Shown: positions 51,727 to 60,524, counted from the first letter of the stretch. The stretch is DNA of 64,000 nucleotides from Curvibacter microcysteis (GCF_028649435.1 NZ_JAQSIN010000010.1), one strand, 5' to 3'. Numbers and translations are program-made. Notes: generated by a model not told the origin, from the letters alone.

Positions 51727-53310
51727 ATGAAACAGGGCCTTTCCTTACGCGTTTCGCAGCATCTGGCGCTCACGCCGCAATTGCAGCAATCGATCCGGCT
51801 GCTGCAGCTGTCCACCCTGGAATTGAGCCAGGAAGTCGAGCAGATGCTCGACGAAAACCCATTCCTTGAGCTCAGCAGCGAAGAAGCTGCGCGCGAAGAA
51901 TTCGGTCTGACCCAGGCCGACACCCCCGCGCGCGACGAAGAGACCAGCTTTGAAGAGTCCGCCGCCGTTCTGCCCAAAGACAGCCTCACCCCGAGCGAAA
52001 GTCCCACCAGCAGCGAAACCGAGGTGTCCTCCAGCGTGGGCGACGACGATCCGAGCTGGGAGGGGGATGGCCAGGTCGATTTGGCGCCCGATGACAGCGA
52101 ATGGGGCAGCGATGCGCCCCCCAGCCGCAATAACCTCGGTGAAGACGGAGAGGTGGACGCCACCGAGTTGGCCCGCAGCCAGGAGTCCCTGCAGCAGTTC
52201 CTGCACCGCCAGGCCTTGGCGCTGCGCTTGTCTGCCGAAGACTCAGCGGCGCTGCGCTTCCTGATTGAATCGCTCAATGACGACGGCTACCTGGAAGACC
52301 CGCTCGAGGAGTTGGCCCGCGGCTTGGCTGGCAACGACGAGGAGCAGGTCGAAGAGCTGGTACATCACTTCACCGTGGCCTTGCGGCTGCTGCAAACCCT
52401 GGAGCCTGTGGGGGTGGGGGCGCGCGATCTGCGTGAATGCCTGAGTTTGCAATTGCGACAGTTGCGGCAAGATGATGGCGGTATCGATGGCATTGGTCCT
52501 GAAATCCTGGAGGTTGCGCTCAAATTGTGTGTGCAGCCCCTAGAGCTGGTGGCGCGCCGAGACGTCAAGCGCCTGCAGCAGCTTTGTGCCGAGAGTGATG
52601 AGCGCATCCGCGCCGCCCTGACCCTTCTGACCCGCTTGGAACCCAAGCCAGGGCGACGTTTTGTCGATGTGGAGCGCAACATCATCGTGCCCGACGTCAT
52701 CGTCACCAAGGTGGGGCGGGGTCCCCAGGTGCGCTTCCGGGTTCAACTCAACACCGAGGTCATGCCGCGCCTGAAAGTGCATGACATCTATGCCAGCGCC
52801 CTGCGCGCCCACAAGGGCGAAGGCCACGCCGCACTGCAGCAGCGACTGCAAGAGGCCCGTTGGTTCATCAAGAACATACAGCAGCGTTTTGACACCATCT
52901 TGCGCGTATCCAACGCCATCGTGGAGCGACAAAAGAACTTCTTCGTCCACGGTGAGCTGGCCATGCGGCCCTTGGTGCTGCGTGAAATTGCCGATGAACT
53001 GGGTCTGCACGAGTCCACCATCAGCCGCGTCACCACCGCCAAGTACATGGGCACGCCGTTTGGCACTTTCGAGTTGAAGTACTTCTTCGGCTCCGCGCTG
53101 GGCACTGAAACCGGCGGGAATGCCTCCAGCACGGCAGTGCGCGCCTTGATCAAGCAGTTCGTGGCCTCGGAAAGCAGCAAGAAGCCCTTGTCTGACAACC
53201 AGATTTCGGAAATGCTCAAGGAACAGGGCATTGAATGTGCGCGCCGCACCGTGGCGAAATACCGCGAGGCCTTGCGCATCGCCCCCGCCAACCTGAGAAA
53301 AGCCCTCTGA
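51727..53310 (+). CDS. rpoN: RNA polymerase sigma-54 factor RpoN
   Basis: 527 residues. Region I is glutamine-rich (MKQGLSLRVSQHLALTPQLQ), followed by an acidic region II (about 50-150). The core-binding and DNA-binding region III holds a helix-turn-helix (LHESTISRVTTAKYMGTPFG) and ends in the RpoN box ARRTVAKYRE at 505-514. It serves promoters with -24/-12 elements. The ATG at 51727 matches the family start, while an upstream GTG overlaps lptB. Confidence 0.96.
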   Translation: MKQGLSLRVSQHLALTPQLQQSIRLLQLSTLELSQEVEQMLDENPFLELSSEEAAREEFGLTQADTPARDEETSFEESAAVLPKDSLTPSESPTSSETEVSSSVGDDDPSWEGDGQVDLAPDDSEWGSDAPPSRNNLGEDGEVDATELARSQESLQQFLHRQALALRLSAEDSAALRFLIESLNDDGYLEDPLEELARGLAGNDEEQVEELVHHFTVALRLLQTLEPVGVGARDLRECLSLQLRQLRQDDGGIDGIGPEILEVALKLCVQPLELVARRDVKRLQQLCAESDERIRAALTLLTRLEPKPGRRFVDVERNIIVPDVIVTKVGRGPQVRFRVQLNTEVMPRLKVHDIYASALRAHKGEGHAALQQRLQEARWFIKNIQQRFDTILRVSNAIVERQKNFFVHGELAMRPLVLREIADELGLHESTISRVTTAKYMGTPFGTFELKYFFGSALGTETGGNASSTAVRALIKQFVASESSKKPLSDNQISEMLKEQGIECARRTVAKYREALRIAPANLRKAL

Positions 53311-53373
53311 ACTTGCCCGTTCTGCGGGCCGGGGCTGTGGCTCCGGCTTGTGGTTCGCGCGGGAGTGAATACC

Positions 53374-54669
53374 GTGAATCAATTGCAACTGTTTATGCCC
53401 TGCGCCGCCGGCGTGGAAGGCTTTTTGGCCGATGAGGTGCACCGCATCACCGGCCTGACCGGGCAAGACCTGCTCACCGGGCGCGGTGGCGTCCTGGCCC
53501 GGGCCTCTTGGCGTGATGCCATGAAGCTCAACCTGCACAGCCGCCTGACCCAACGCGTGCTGGTGCAGCTCTCACACACGCCTTACCGCAGCGAGCGTGA
53601 CCTGTACGAGGCCGCCAGCCAGGTCGCCTGGGAAATCTGGTTCACGACCAAGCAAAGCTTCAAGGTCGAGATCACCGCCCAGCACAGCCCGCTGACCAGT
53701 CTCAATTTCGCGGCCTTGAAGGTCAAGGACGCGATCGCCGATCGCTTTCGCCACAAAACCGGTGTTCGCCCTGATGTGAACACTCAGTGGCCTGATGTGC
53801 GCATTTACGTGCACTTGACCACCGATACGGCCACACTCTATATCGACACTTCGGGTGAGCCCCTGTTCAAGCGAGGCTGGCGTGAGGACAAGGGCGATGC
53901 CCCGCTGAAGGAGACCCTGGCGGCTGCCATGATCGCCGCCAGTGGCTGGGACCCGCTGGGCGACCAGCCTTTGCCCTTGTACGACCCCTGCTGCGGCAGC
54001 GGCACCATCGCCATCGAGGCCGCGCAAATGGCCTGCAACATGGCGGCTGGCGCCCAGCGTCGATTTGCCTTTGAAAAGTTGCTGCCTTTCCAGGGTCACG
54101 TCTGGGACGTGCTCTTGCAACAAGCGCAGGCCGAGGAGCGTGCCCCCACCGTGCCGATTTTTGGCAGCGACGTGGCCTTCCGCATGGTTGACTTTGCCCA
54201 GCGCAATGCCGAGCGCGCAGGGGTTGCCCACGCCGTGCAACTGCGCGGCGGCGACGCCTTGCAGCGCATGCCGCCTTGCGACGGATCGGGTGTCATGCTG
54301 CTCAACCCGCCCTATGGCGAGCGCATCGAGGCCGCAGGCGTGGCCGGGCGCCGAGCCCAGGATCGAGGCGACACCTCGCTGGAGCGTGGCCCGCGCCAAG
54401 GCCGTGAGACGGCGCAGACCGAGGACGGCGGCGAGTTTTTTTCGCAACTGGCCAGCCACTGGAAGAAGAATTACGCAGGCTGGCAGGCCTGGATGTTGAC
54501 CCCTGACCTCAAGCTGCCCAGCCTGATGCGTTTGAAAGAATCACGCCGCGTGCCCATGTGGAACGGCCCCATCGAGTGCCGCCTGTTCCGCTTTGACATG
54601 GTTCAGGGGCGGGTGCGTGACAAGGCCCCGGCCGCTGCGGGCGACAAACCGGCGTCCGCACAAGGCTGA
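53374..54669 (+). CDS. RlmL-type 23S rRNA methyltransferase (THUMP + SAM methyltransferase)
   Basis: About 431 residues from the GTG at 53374 with GGGAG upstream. It has a ferredoxin-like N-terminus (LQLFMPCAAGVEGFLADEV), a THUMP domain (about 60-170) and a class I methyltransferase domain with PLYDPCCGSGTIAIEAAQMA and the NPPY motif LLNPPYGERIEAAG. The family modifies guanine in 23S rRNA (G2445, RlmL). A charged, low-similarity stretch of about 25 residues sits after NPPYGER, before FFSQLASHWKKNYAGW. No RlmK part is fused. Confidence 0.9.
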   Translation: MNQLQLFMPCAAGVEGFLADEVHRITGLTGQDLLTGRGGVLARASWRDAMKLNLHSRLTQRVLVQLSHTPYRSERDLYEAASQVAWEIWFTTKQSFKVEITAQHSPLTSLNFAALKVKDAIADRFRHKTGVRPDVNTQWPDVRIYVHLTTDTATLYIDTSGEPLFKRGWREDKGDAPLKETLAAAMIAASGWDPLGDQPLPLYDPCCGSGTIAIEAAQMACNMAAGAQRRFAFEKLLPFQGHVWDVLLQQAQAEERAPTVPIFGSDVAFRMVDFAQRNAERAGVAHAVQLRGGDALQRMPPCDGSGVMLLNPPYGERIEAAGVAGRRAQDRGDTSLERGPRQGRETAQTEDGGEFFSQLASHWKKNYAGWQAWMLTPDLKLPSLMRLKESRRVPMWNGPIECRLFRFDMVQGRVRDKAPAAAGDKPASAQG

Positions 54670-54672
54670 CGC

Positions 54673-55188
54673 GTGAACGCGCATCACACAGACACGGGAC
54701 CGGTGGCGCCCCCTCCGGAGGCCCCATCTGCGCACCTGCCGCTCCAGTCGGCCCGGCTGACCCCGGTCACGGTGGTCATCGACACCAATGTGGTGCTCGA
54801 CACCTTTGTCTTTGCGGACCCCACCTCGCGGCCCTTGCGCCAAGGGCTGGAGGCGGGGCGTTACCGCTGGGTCGCCACGGCGGCCATGCGGGATGAATTG
54901 CAGCGCGTTCTGGCCTACCCGCAAATCGTGCGCCGACTGGCTTTTTACGGCCTGACCGCCGAGTTTGTGTTGGCGTCTTTCGACCGCCATGTGGCCTGCG
55001 TTCCCGAGGCGGGCAAAGCCCCCTGGACCTGCAAAGACCCCGATGACCAGAAGTTCATCGATTTGGCCGTTGCCTACCCAGGCTACCTGCTGAGCAAGGA
55101 CCAAGCCGTCCTTTGCATGCAAAAACGTTTGGCCAGCGCCCAGGTGCATGTCCAGCGGCATCTGCTGCCAGAAACACCGTTGGTCTAA
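54673..55188 (+). CDS. PIN-domain protein (putative toxin-type ribonuclease)
   Basis: 171 residues from a GTG at 54673, three bases after the methyltransferase stop. A Pro/Ala-rich start is followed by a PIN domain (about 32-165). The conserved acidic residues are in VVIDTNVVLDTFVF, MRDELQRVLAYPQ, CKDPDDQKFIDLAVA and LLSKDQAVL. PIN domains are metal-dependent RNases, often toxins. No antitoxin gene is beside it, and coupling to the methyltransferase suggests a housekeeping or orphan role. Alternatively it is a toxin family member with antitoxin elsewhere. Confidence 0.85.
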   Translation: MNAHHTDTGPVAPPPEAPSAHLPLQSARLTPVTVVIDTNVVLDTFVFADPTSRPLRQGLEAGRYRWVATAAMRDELQRVLAYPQIVRRLAFYGLTAEFVLASFDRHVACVPEAGKAPWTCKDPDDQKFIDLAVAYPGYLLSKDQAVLCMQKRLASAQVHVQRHLLPETPLV

Positions 55189-55517
55189 GTTCGCTACCTC
55201 AGGTCGCAAAGCGACGCACCTTCAGACACTTTTTACGTCTTGTTTGTGCAAAAGTGAACCGTCAAAAAAAGGGGGGGCCGCCCCCTCCAACATGATTTAA
55301 AGCCAAAGCGGCGTTCGCAGGGATGCAGAACGCATTGGGGGGTCATCACCGCCCATGCTGTCGACCATGGGGGGCGACAGTCCGCTTACCTCAGATTGGT
55401 CCAGCCAAGGCTTTTGCATGAAACCAACGACACCTGCGCGGCATAGCGCGCCACCACGTCCTCTTGAAACCAGGTCCCACATCAGACGGCCACGGTGGCC
55501 AGGTCAGGTGGTGAACC
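55189..55517. other. Intergenic stretch before the Crp-family gene, with a reverse-strand terminator and small open frame
   Basis: 329 bases without a gene on the plus strand. On the minus strand, a small frame of 61 codons (55482-55297) ends 12 bases before a hairpin followed by seven T. No ribosome binding site precedes that frame. A 6-base inverted repeat CTGTCG...CGACAG is at 55358-55380. The region may hold an antisense or small RNA; nothing else is seen. Confidence 0.35.
55264..55285 (-). terminator. Orphan minus-strand terminator-like hairpin
   Basis: Read on the minus strand, GGGGG-CGG-CCCCC (55285-55273) is followed by CC and seven T (55270-55264). No minus-strand gene is known upstream of it except the small frame at 55297-55482. 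The Crp-family gene that lies beyond reads the other way. Confidence 0.5.
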
Positions 55518-56336
55518 ATGTTTGAGGTGACCCAACGCGTTCATGACTTCACTTTACAGGTCTATTCCTCCATGGGGGTGGGGACGGCCTTGGCCTATGA
55601 GGCCGGGAAGCAAAGCCGTGTCATTTCCCGCAAGGCCGGCGATTTGATTTGGCGCACTGGCGCTCCCATCACCCACTGGCATCACATCATTGACGGTATC
55701 GTGGCCGAACAGGTGACCATGGACCAGGGGCTCAGCTACCCCTTGGCCTTGCACGGCCGGGGCAGCTCCTTTGCCAAACACGATTTGCTCGGTGACGGCC
55801 GCGCCCAGGTCGACTACCTGGCGGTCACCGATGTGGAGCTGCTGACCTTGCCAGCCCATGCTTATTTGGCTTTGTTGCGCAGTGACTCCGGATTCGCCCA
55901 GCATTTGGTCACCCTGCTGTCGGCCGAGATTCGTCAGCAGAACAACCACTTGATCGTCAACAAATGCAGCAACTCTGCTTTGCGGGTGATTGGGGGGCTG
56001 GCTTTGTGTGCCGAGGGTTTGTGCAACCCCGTGTCTGGCGGGGCGCCTCACTTCATGCGGGCCAACAGCTTGCTGCTGCCTCTGTCGCAGCAGATGATTG
56101 CCCGCTTGTGCGGGGTGTCGCGCACCTTGTTCTCCGAGTACATCGGCCAGTTGGAGCGAGGCAACTGGGTGCGCTTGCAATACCGAGGTGTGGAGCTGCA
56201 ACAGCTCGACGCCTGGCGCGGCCTGTTCCTGCGCTTGCACAGCCAACAGGTCTGGCGCCGCAACCCCTCGGTCAATGCCTTGCTTGGGTTGTTGAGCGAC
56301 TGCGCCGAAGCGGCCAATGCCCCTTACGCAGCCTGA
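55518..56336 (+). CDS. Crp/Fnr family transcriptional regulator
   Basis: 272 residues. The cyclic-nucleotide-binding-type beta domain (about 35-135) includes IISRKAGDLIWRTGAPI-like segments. A dimer helix follows, and the C-terminal helix-turn-helix lies near 195-240 with LPLSQQMIARLCGVSRTLFS. It lacks the cysteine cluster of Fnr, so it is not an oxygen sensor of that kind. The 3' end overlaps the convergent glutamate-synthase-like gene by 13 bases. Its targets are unknown. Confidence 0.88.
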   Translation: MFEVTQRVHDFTLQVYSSMGVGTALAYEAGKQSRVISRKAGDLIWRTGAPITHWHHIIDGIVAEQVTMDQGLSYPLALHGRGSSFAKHDLLGDGRAQVDYLAVTDVELLTLPAHAYLALLRSDSGFAQHLVTLLSAEIRQQNNHLIVNKCSNSALRVIGGLALCAEGLCNPVSGGAPHFMRANSLLLPLSQQMIARLCGVSRTLFSEYIGQLERGNWVRLQYRGVELQQLDAWRGLFLRLHSQQVWRRNPSVNALLGLLSDCAEAANAPYAA

Positions 56337-57991
56337 GTGGAGGGGGCCGCCCCGGCGGCCGCATCGGTGGGTGCGGGCAGGGCCGCAAAACTGTGGGGGT
56401 TGGCCAGCGGCCAGTAGTCACGGAAGACGCGGCTGAGGCCATCCACAGGCCCCAGCAGGGCGCCTGCAGGCAGGTCCAACACCAGCTGACTCAAGGGGCG
56501 GACCTCGGTGTCCGAGACCCGGCGCACGATGTGGTGGGTGCTGATGTCGCGTGGGTGCTGCAGGCCTGCGGCCTGCACGAGCTCCTGCAGCGCATGCAAG
56601 GTGCTGTTGTGGAAGTTCTTCACCCGGGTGGCCTTGTCGGGCACCACCAGGGCCTGCTGGCGAATCGGGTCCTGGGTGGCGACGCCGGTCGGGCAGTTGC
56701 CGCTGTGGCAGGTCTGGGCTTGCAGGCAGCCCAGGGCCATCATGAAGCCGCGCGCCGAGTTGCACCAATCGGCGCCCAAGGCCATCAAGCGCGCCACGTC
56801 AAAGGCGGTGACCACCTTGCCCGCGCAGCCCAGGTGGATGCGGTCGCGCAGGTTCACGCCTTTGAGCGTGTTGTGCACGAGCAGCAGCCCCTCCTGCAGG
56901 GGCGTGCCGACATGGTCGCTGAACTCGACGGGCGCCGCGCCGGTGCCGCCTTCGGCGCCATCGACCACGATGAAATCGGGCGTGATGCCTGTCACCTGCA
57001 TGGCCTTGACCATGGCAAACCACTCCCAGGGGTGGCCGATGCACAGCTTGAAGCCGGTGGGTTTGCCGCCGCTGAGTTCGCGCAAGCGGGCCAGAAACTG
57101 CATCATTTCGACGGGCGTGGAGAAGGCCGAGTGAGCGGCTGGCGACACACAGCTTTCCCCCACGGGCACACCGCGTGCCGCAGCGATTTCAGGGGTGACC
57201 TTGGGGCCGGGCAGCACCCCGCCGTGGCCGGGCTTGGCGCCTTGGCTCATCTTGAGCTCGATCATCTTGACCTGCGGGTCGCGCGCGTTCTCGCTGAAGC
57301 GCTCGGCGTTGAAGCTGCCGTCGGGGTTGCGACAGCCAAAGTAGCCCGAGCCAATTTCCCAGATCAGGTCGCCGCCGTGCACCCGGTGGTGTTGCGAGAT
57401 CGACCCCTCGCCGGTGTCGTGGGCGAAACCGCCCAGTCGCGCGCCCTGGTTCAGCGCCAAGATGGCATTGGCCGACAGCGCGCCAAAGCTCATGGCGGAG
57501 ATGTTGAACACACTGGCGCTGTAGGGCTGGGCCGTGTCTGGTCCGATGGTGATGCGAAAGTCATGCGACGCCAGCGTGGTGGGCGCCACCGAATGGTTGA
57601 TCCATTCATAGCCATGCTGGCCCACATCGAGCAAGGTGCCGAAAGGGCGGTTGTCGGGCTCGCTTTTCGCACGTTGGTAGACCAAGGATCGCTGTGCCCG
57701 CGAGAAAGGTGCCGCCTCGCTGTCACTCTCGATGAAGTATTGGCGGATTTCCGGACGGATGTACTCCAGCAAGAAGCGCAAGTGACCGATGACCGGGTAA
57801 TTCCGCAAGACCGAGTGCTGGGTTTGCCGCAAGTCATACAAGCCCAACACCACCAGTGCCGCCAACACCAGGGCCAAGCCCCCGCCTTGGCCAAAGCCGA
57901 CCCACGTGAATAGGCTCAACATGAGGCCGAAGACGCACAGACCCAGGGCCGTGTATCGCACCGGGTAGATGGCATTGAGCTGCTTCAACAT
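56324..57991 (-). CDS. FMN-binding glutamate-synthase-like protein with N-terminal membrane segments
   Basis: 555 residues from the ATG at 57991 (AGGAGAAGC upstream). Two N-terminal hydrophobic segments (YTALGLCVFGLMLSLF, GGLALVLAALVVLGL) are followed by the FMN-binding barrel of the glutamate synthase family. It shows FNISAMSFGALSANAILALN, GARLGGFAHDTGEGSISQHH, MSQGAKPGHGGVLPGPKVT, DGAEGGTGAAPVEFSDHVG and CHSGNCPTGVATQDP (3Fe-4S cysteines). It has no glutaminase domain, so it is not a complete GltB. Such stand-alone proteins are common and of unknown reaction. Confidence 0.9.
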   Translation of the reverse strand: MLKQLNAIYPVRYTALGLCVFGLMLSLFTWVGFGQGGGLALVLAALVVLGLYDLRQTQHSVLRNYPVIGHLRFLLEYIRPEIRQYFIESDSEAAPFSRAQRSLVYQRAKSEPDNRPFGTLLDVGQHGYEWINHSVAPTTLASHDFRITIGPDTAQPYSASVFNISAMSFGALSANAILALNQGARLGGFAHDTGEGSISQHHRVHGGDLIWEIGSGYFGCRNPDGSFNAERFSENARDPQVKMIELKMSQGAKPGHGGVLPGPKVTPEIAAARGVPVGESCVSPAAHSAFSTPVEMMQFLARLRELSGGKPTGFKLCIGHPWEWFAMVKAMQVTGITPDFIVVDGAEGGTGAAPVEFSDHVGTPLQEGLLLVHNTLKGVNLRDRIHLGCAGKVVTAFDVARLMALGADWCNSARGFMMALGCLQAQTCHSGNCPTGVATQDPIRQQALVVPDKATRVKNFHNSTLHALQELVQAAGLQHPRDISTHHIVRRVSDTEVRPLSQLVLDLPAGALLGPVDGLSRVFRDYWPLANPHSFAALPAPTDAAAGAAPSTQAA

Positions 57992-58167
57992 AGCTTCTCC
58001 TGAACGAGGACGGGGTTGGGCATGGCTTGGGCGGTTCAGGCCCGGTAAACTGCGGCACCGTGGCGGCAGGCCGCGAGCGCCGGCACTGCGCCCCATCATA
58101 GGGGCTGGCGGGCCTCCACTCTGCCGCAGACTCCACCCCCTATTGAAGCGCAACAGCGCTGTCCACC

Positions 58168-59022
58168 ATGTCCGAATTGACCCCTGTTGACACCCCAGAA
58201 GCCGAAGAGTCGGCGGTTTACCCTGTGCCTGGCGAGCGCCTGCCGCCTCCGGCCTACGACGAACTGGACGCCATCCTGGACGACCTGCGCAGCCGCGAAG
58301 AAGAAATCCCCCAGTGGGAGTTCTGTGAAGGCTTCATGGCCGCCGTGATCTGCAACCGCCGCCCTCTGTCGCCCGCCGAGTACCTGCCCATGTTGTTGGG
58401 TGACGGCATCACTGCCGAAGAGACCGATGCCGACGGCATCCCCGCCTTGCCCGCGTTTGCCGATGCCGCTCAGCAAGCGCGCTTCATCAGCCTGTGGCAA
58501 GCCCGCTGGAACGAAGTGCAGACCGCTTTGGACACCAAGGTCGACAACCTGGGCGACGAGCGCTGCTACGAGCCTGAGGTGATGGACATGCGTGGCGCCA
58601 TTGCCACCCTGAGCGAAGAAGAACTGGCCGAGATGGGCGACCAAGAAGTCCCTTCGTTTGGCCAGATCTGGGCCTTGGGCTTCATGTTCGCCGTGGAAAA
58701 CTGGCCCGAGGATTGGGCTGCTCCGCGCGACAAGGAAGCCGCCGAGTGGCTGGACGATGCCCTGACCCGCATCGTCACCTTGACCGAGGACGACACCGGC
58801 AAGCCAGAGCTGTCGATGTTCTCCGAAGACGGCCCGCCCAGCCTGAGCCAAGCCCGACTGGATGCATTTGGTGACGCCATCTGGGCGGTCTACGACCTGC
58901 GTCAACTCTGGAAGAGCTTCGGCCCGCGCGTGGAAACCCTGCGCAAGGAAGCCGAACCCGGTCGCAACGACCCCTGCCCCTGCGGCAGTGGCAAGAAGTA
59001 CAAGAAATGCCACGGCGCTTGA
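58168..59022 (+). CDS. UPF0149 (YecA) family protein with SEC-C motif
   Basis: 284 residues. The N-terminal UPF0149 domain (about 35-235) includes WEFCEGFMAAVICNRRPLSP, EYLPMLLGDG and FGQIWALGFMFAVENWPEDW. The C-terminal SEC-C zinc motif is NDPCPCGSGKKYKKCHGA. SEC-C motifs bind zinc and are found at the ends of SecA and of small proteins linked to translation or secretion. Function unknown. It is divergent from the glutamate-synthase-like gene and is followed by a terminator. Confidence 0.92.
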   Translation: MSELTPVDTPEAEESAVYPVPGERLPPPAYDELDAILDDLRSREEEIPQWEFCEGFMAAVICNRRPLSPAEYLPMLLGDGITAEETDADGIPALPAFADAAQQARFISLWQARWNEVQTALDTKVDNLGDERCYEPEVMDMRGAIATLSEEELAEMGDQEVPSFGQIWALGFMFAVENWPEDWAAPRDKEAAEWLDDALTRIVTLTEDDTGKPELSMFSEDGPPSLSQARLDAFGDAIWAVYDLRQLWKSFGPRVETLRKEAEPGRNDPCPCGSGKKYKKCHGA

Positions 59023-59055
59023 TGCGCGCCTGGGCCTTGCATTGAGACACCAGAC

Positions 59056-59085
59056 AACGGCGCCCCAGGGCGCCGTTGTTGTTTT
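59056..59085 (+). terminator. Terminator between the SEC-C gene and the hydrolase gene
   Basis: AACGGCGCC (59056-59064) pairs with GGCGCCGTT (59069-59077) around a four-base loop, followed by a T-rich stretch (GTTGTTTT). It lies between converging genes and may act in both directions. Confidence 0.8.
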
Positions 59086-59990
59086 CAGGGCTGGAAGAAA
59101 TCAAGCAGCGTCTGGGCGGTGAGCGCGTGCTTTTCTTCAGGAATGAAGTGCCCCGCCGCGACCGCCTGGCCGGTGACCGTGCCCGCGCACTGAGCCTGCC
59201 ACAGGGCCAGCGGCTGGAACAGGCGGTTCACCACGCCACGCTCGCCCCACAGCACATGCAGGTCGCAGGCGATGCGCTCGCCGCGCGCGCGGCTGGCGCG
59301 GTCGTGCTCCAGGTCGATGCCAGCGCTGGCACGGTAGTCCTCGCACGCCCCGTGAAGGGATTCGGGTTGGCCAAAGCAGCGCTCGTACTCGGCCAGTGCC
59401 TCGGGCTCGATCCAGTCCAGGCCCTGGCTGCCCCAGCCACCCAAGGCGCTGTGCAGCCAGTCGCGCGCCATGGCTGGCGTGCTGCCGATCAGGCGCTCGG
59501 GCATGGGGCTGGGCTGGATCAGGAAGAACCAGTGGTAGTAAGCCCGCGCAAAGGCCATGTCCGTGGCCTCGTACATGTCCAACGTGGGGGCAATGTCGAT
59601 CAGGCACAGCTTTCGCACGCGCTGCGGGTGGTCCAGGGCCAGCCGGTGTGCCACGCGACCGCCTCGGTCGTGGCCACAGACCTTGAACTGGGGCAAGCCC
59701 AGGGCGTCCATGACGTCGACCAGGTCCTGGGCCAGCGCGCGCTTGCTGTAGTTGGCGTGGTCGGCTTCCCCCACGGGTTTGGAAGAGTCACCATAACCCC
59801 GCAGGTCGGGCATCACCAGGTGGAAGTGCGGGGCCAGTTGCTGAGCCACGCGGTGCCAAATGGCATGGGTCTGAGGAAAGCCGTGCACCAACAGCAGGGC
59901 CGGGCCTTGGCGGTTGCCGCCCTGGCGCAGGTGGATCTCGGCGCCCCGGGTGCGGATGCGTTGCTCTTCAAAGCCTTGGAACCAGGTCAT
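59085..59990 (-). CDS. Alpha/beta hydrolase, fluoroacetate dehalogenase-like
   Basis: 301 residues with start ATG at 59990 (AAGGA upstream). It has every residue class of fluoroacetate dehalogenases: nucleophile Asp108 and Arg109, Arg112 in CGHDRGGRVAHR, Asp132, His153-Trp154 in AYYHWFFLIQPSPMPE, ACEDYRASAGIDLEHDRA, and the base His in AAGHFIPEEKHA. LVHGFPQTHAIWHRVAQQL is the oxyanion-hole region. Spacing matches the family with a constant offset of two. It would hydrolyse C-F or C-Cl bonds of haloacetates to give glycolate. Other haloalkane or epoxide hydrolases lack the His-Trp pair. Confidence 0.88.
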   Translation of the reverse strand: MTWFQGFEEQRIRTRGAEIHLRQGGNRQGPALLLVHGFPQTHAIWHRVAQQLAPHFHLVMPDLRGYGDSSKPVGEADHANYSKRALAQDLVDVMDALGLPQFKVCGHDRGGRVAHRLALDHPQRVRKLCLIDIAPTLDMYEATDMAFARAYYHWFFLIQPSPMPERLIGSTPAMARDWLHSALGGWGSQGLDWIEPEALAEYERCFGQPESLHGACEDYRASAGIDLEHDRASRARGERIACDLHVLWGERGVVNRLFQPLALWQAQCAGTVTGQAVAAGHFIPEEKHALTAQTLLDFFQP

Positions 59991-60029
59991 GGTGCGTCCT
60001 TCAAACAAGAGGCGTCAGGGCGGGAGGGC

Positions 60030-60524
60030 TCAGGCGGGGGGAAGGGCCAGGAATTTGCGCAGGTTGCCGGCAGCGGTGCTGCGCACCTTGCGCTTGAGCG
60101 AGGGCGACCAGCCCAACAGCAGGCCGGGCAGGCCCAGGGCCTGGCGAGACCAGCGCCAGAAGCTGAAACGGTCGCGGTGGCGCAGGATCAGCCCCGCCTC
60201 GTTGAAGGTGAATTCAGCGTCGATGATGTTGTGCACGCGCCGGCCGGTGGCGCTGAAGGTGTAATGCGCCTCCCAGTGGGCACGGCCTTGTGAGCCTTCG
60301 GCCTGCAGGTCGCGGAACTCCAGCTTCCAGTTGGCGGCCCCGCTTTTGCGGGTGGCCGAACAGAGCATGCGCCACATGCCGGCCACCTCGTCGCGACCGC
60401 GCAGAGAAAAGGCTTCGTCATCGAACTGGGCGTCGGCGGCATAGCACTCGGCCATGGTGGCGTGGTCCAGTTGGCTGAAGGCGGTGTAGAAGCGTTGAAG
60501 GGTGTCGCTGGGGCGTTGGGGCAT
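60030..60524 (-). CDS. Nuclear transport factor 2-like protein
   Basis: 164 residues with one NTF2/SnoaL-like domain (about 5-125): LQRFYTAFSQLDHATMAECY, FSLRGRDEVAGMWRMLC and HNIIDAEFTFNEAGLILRHR. The tail is basic. The function of this group is unknown, though members include small enzymes and stress-linked proteins. It lies 39 bases upstream of the dehalogenase-like gene on the same strand and may share its operon. The start ATG at 60524 opens MPQRPSDTLQRF. Confidence 0.85.
   Translation of the reverse strand: MPQRPSDTLQRFYTAFSQLDHATMAECYAADAQFDDEAFSLRGRDEVAGMWRMLCSATRKSGAANWKLEFRDLQAEGSQGRAHWEAHYTFSATGRRVHNIIDAEFTFNEAGLILRHRDRFSFWRWSRQALGLPGLLLGWSPSLKRKVRSTAAGNLRKFLALPPA

Noticed and set aside
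54673..55188. Type II toxin-antitoxin pair
   Set aside because: The PIN protein is present but no antitoxin frame is adjacent, so a pair cannot be claimed.
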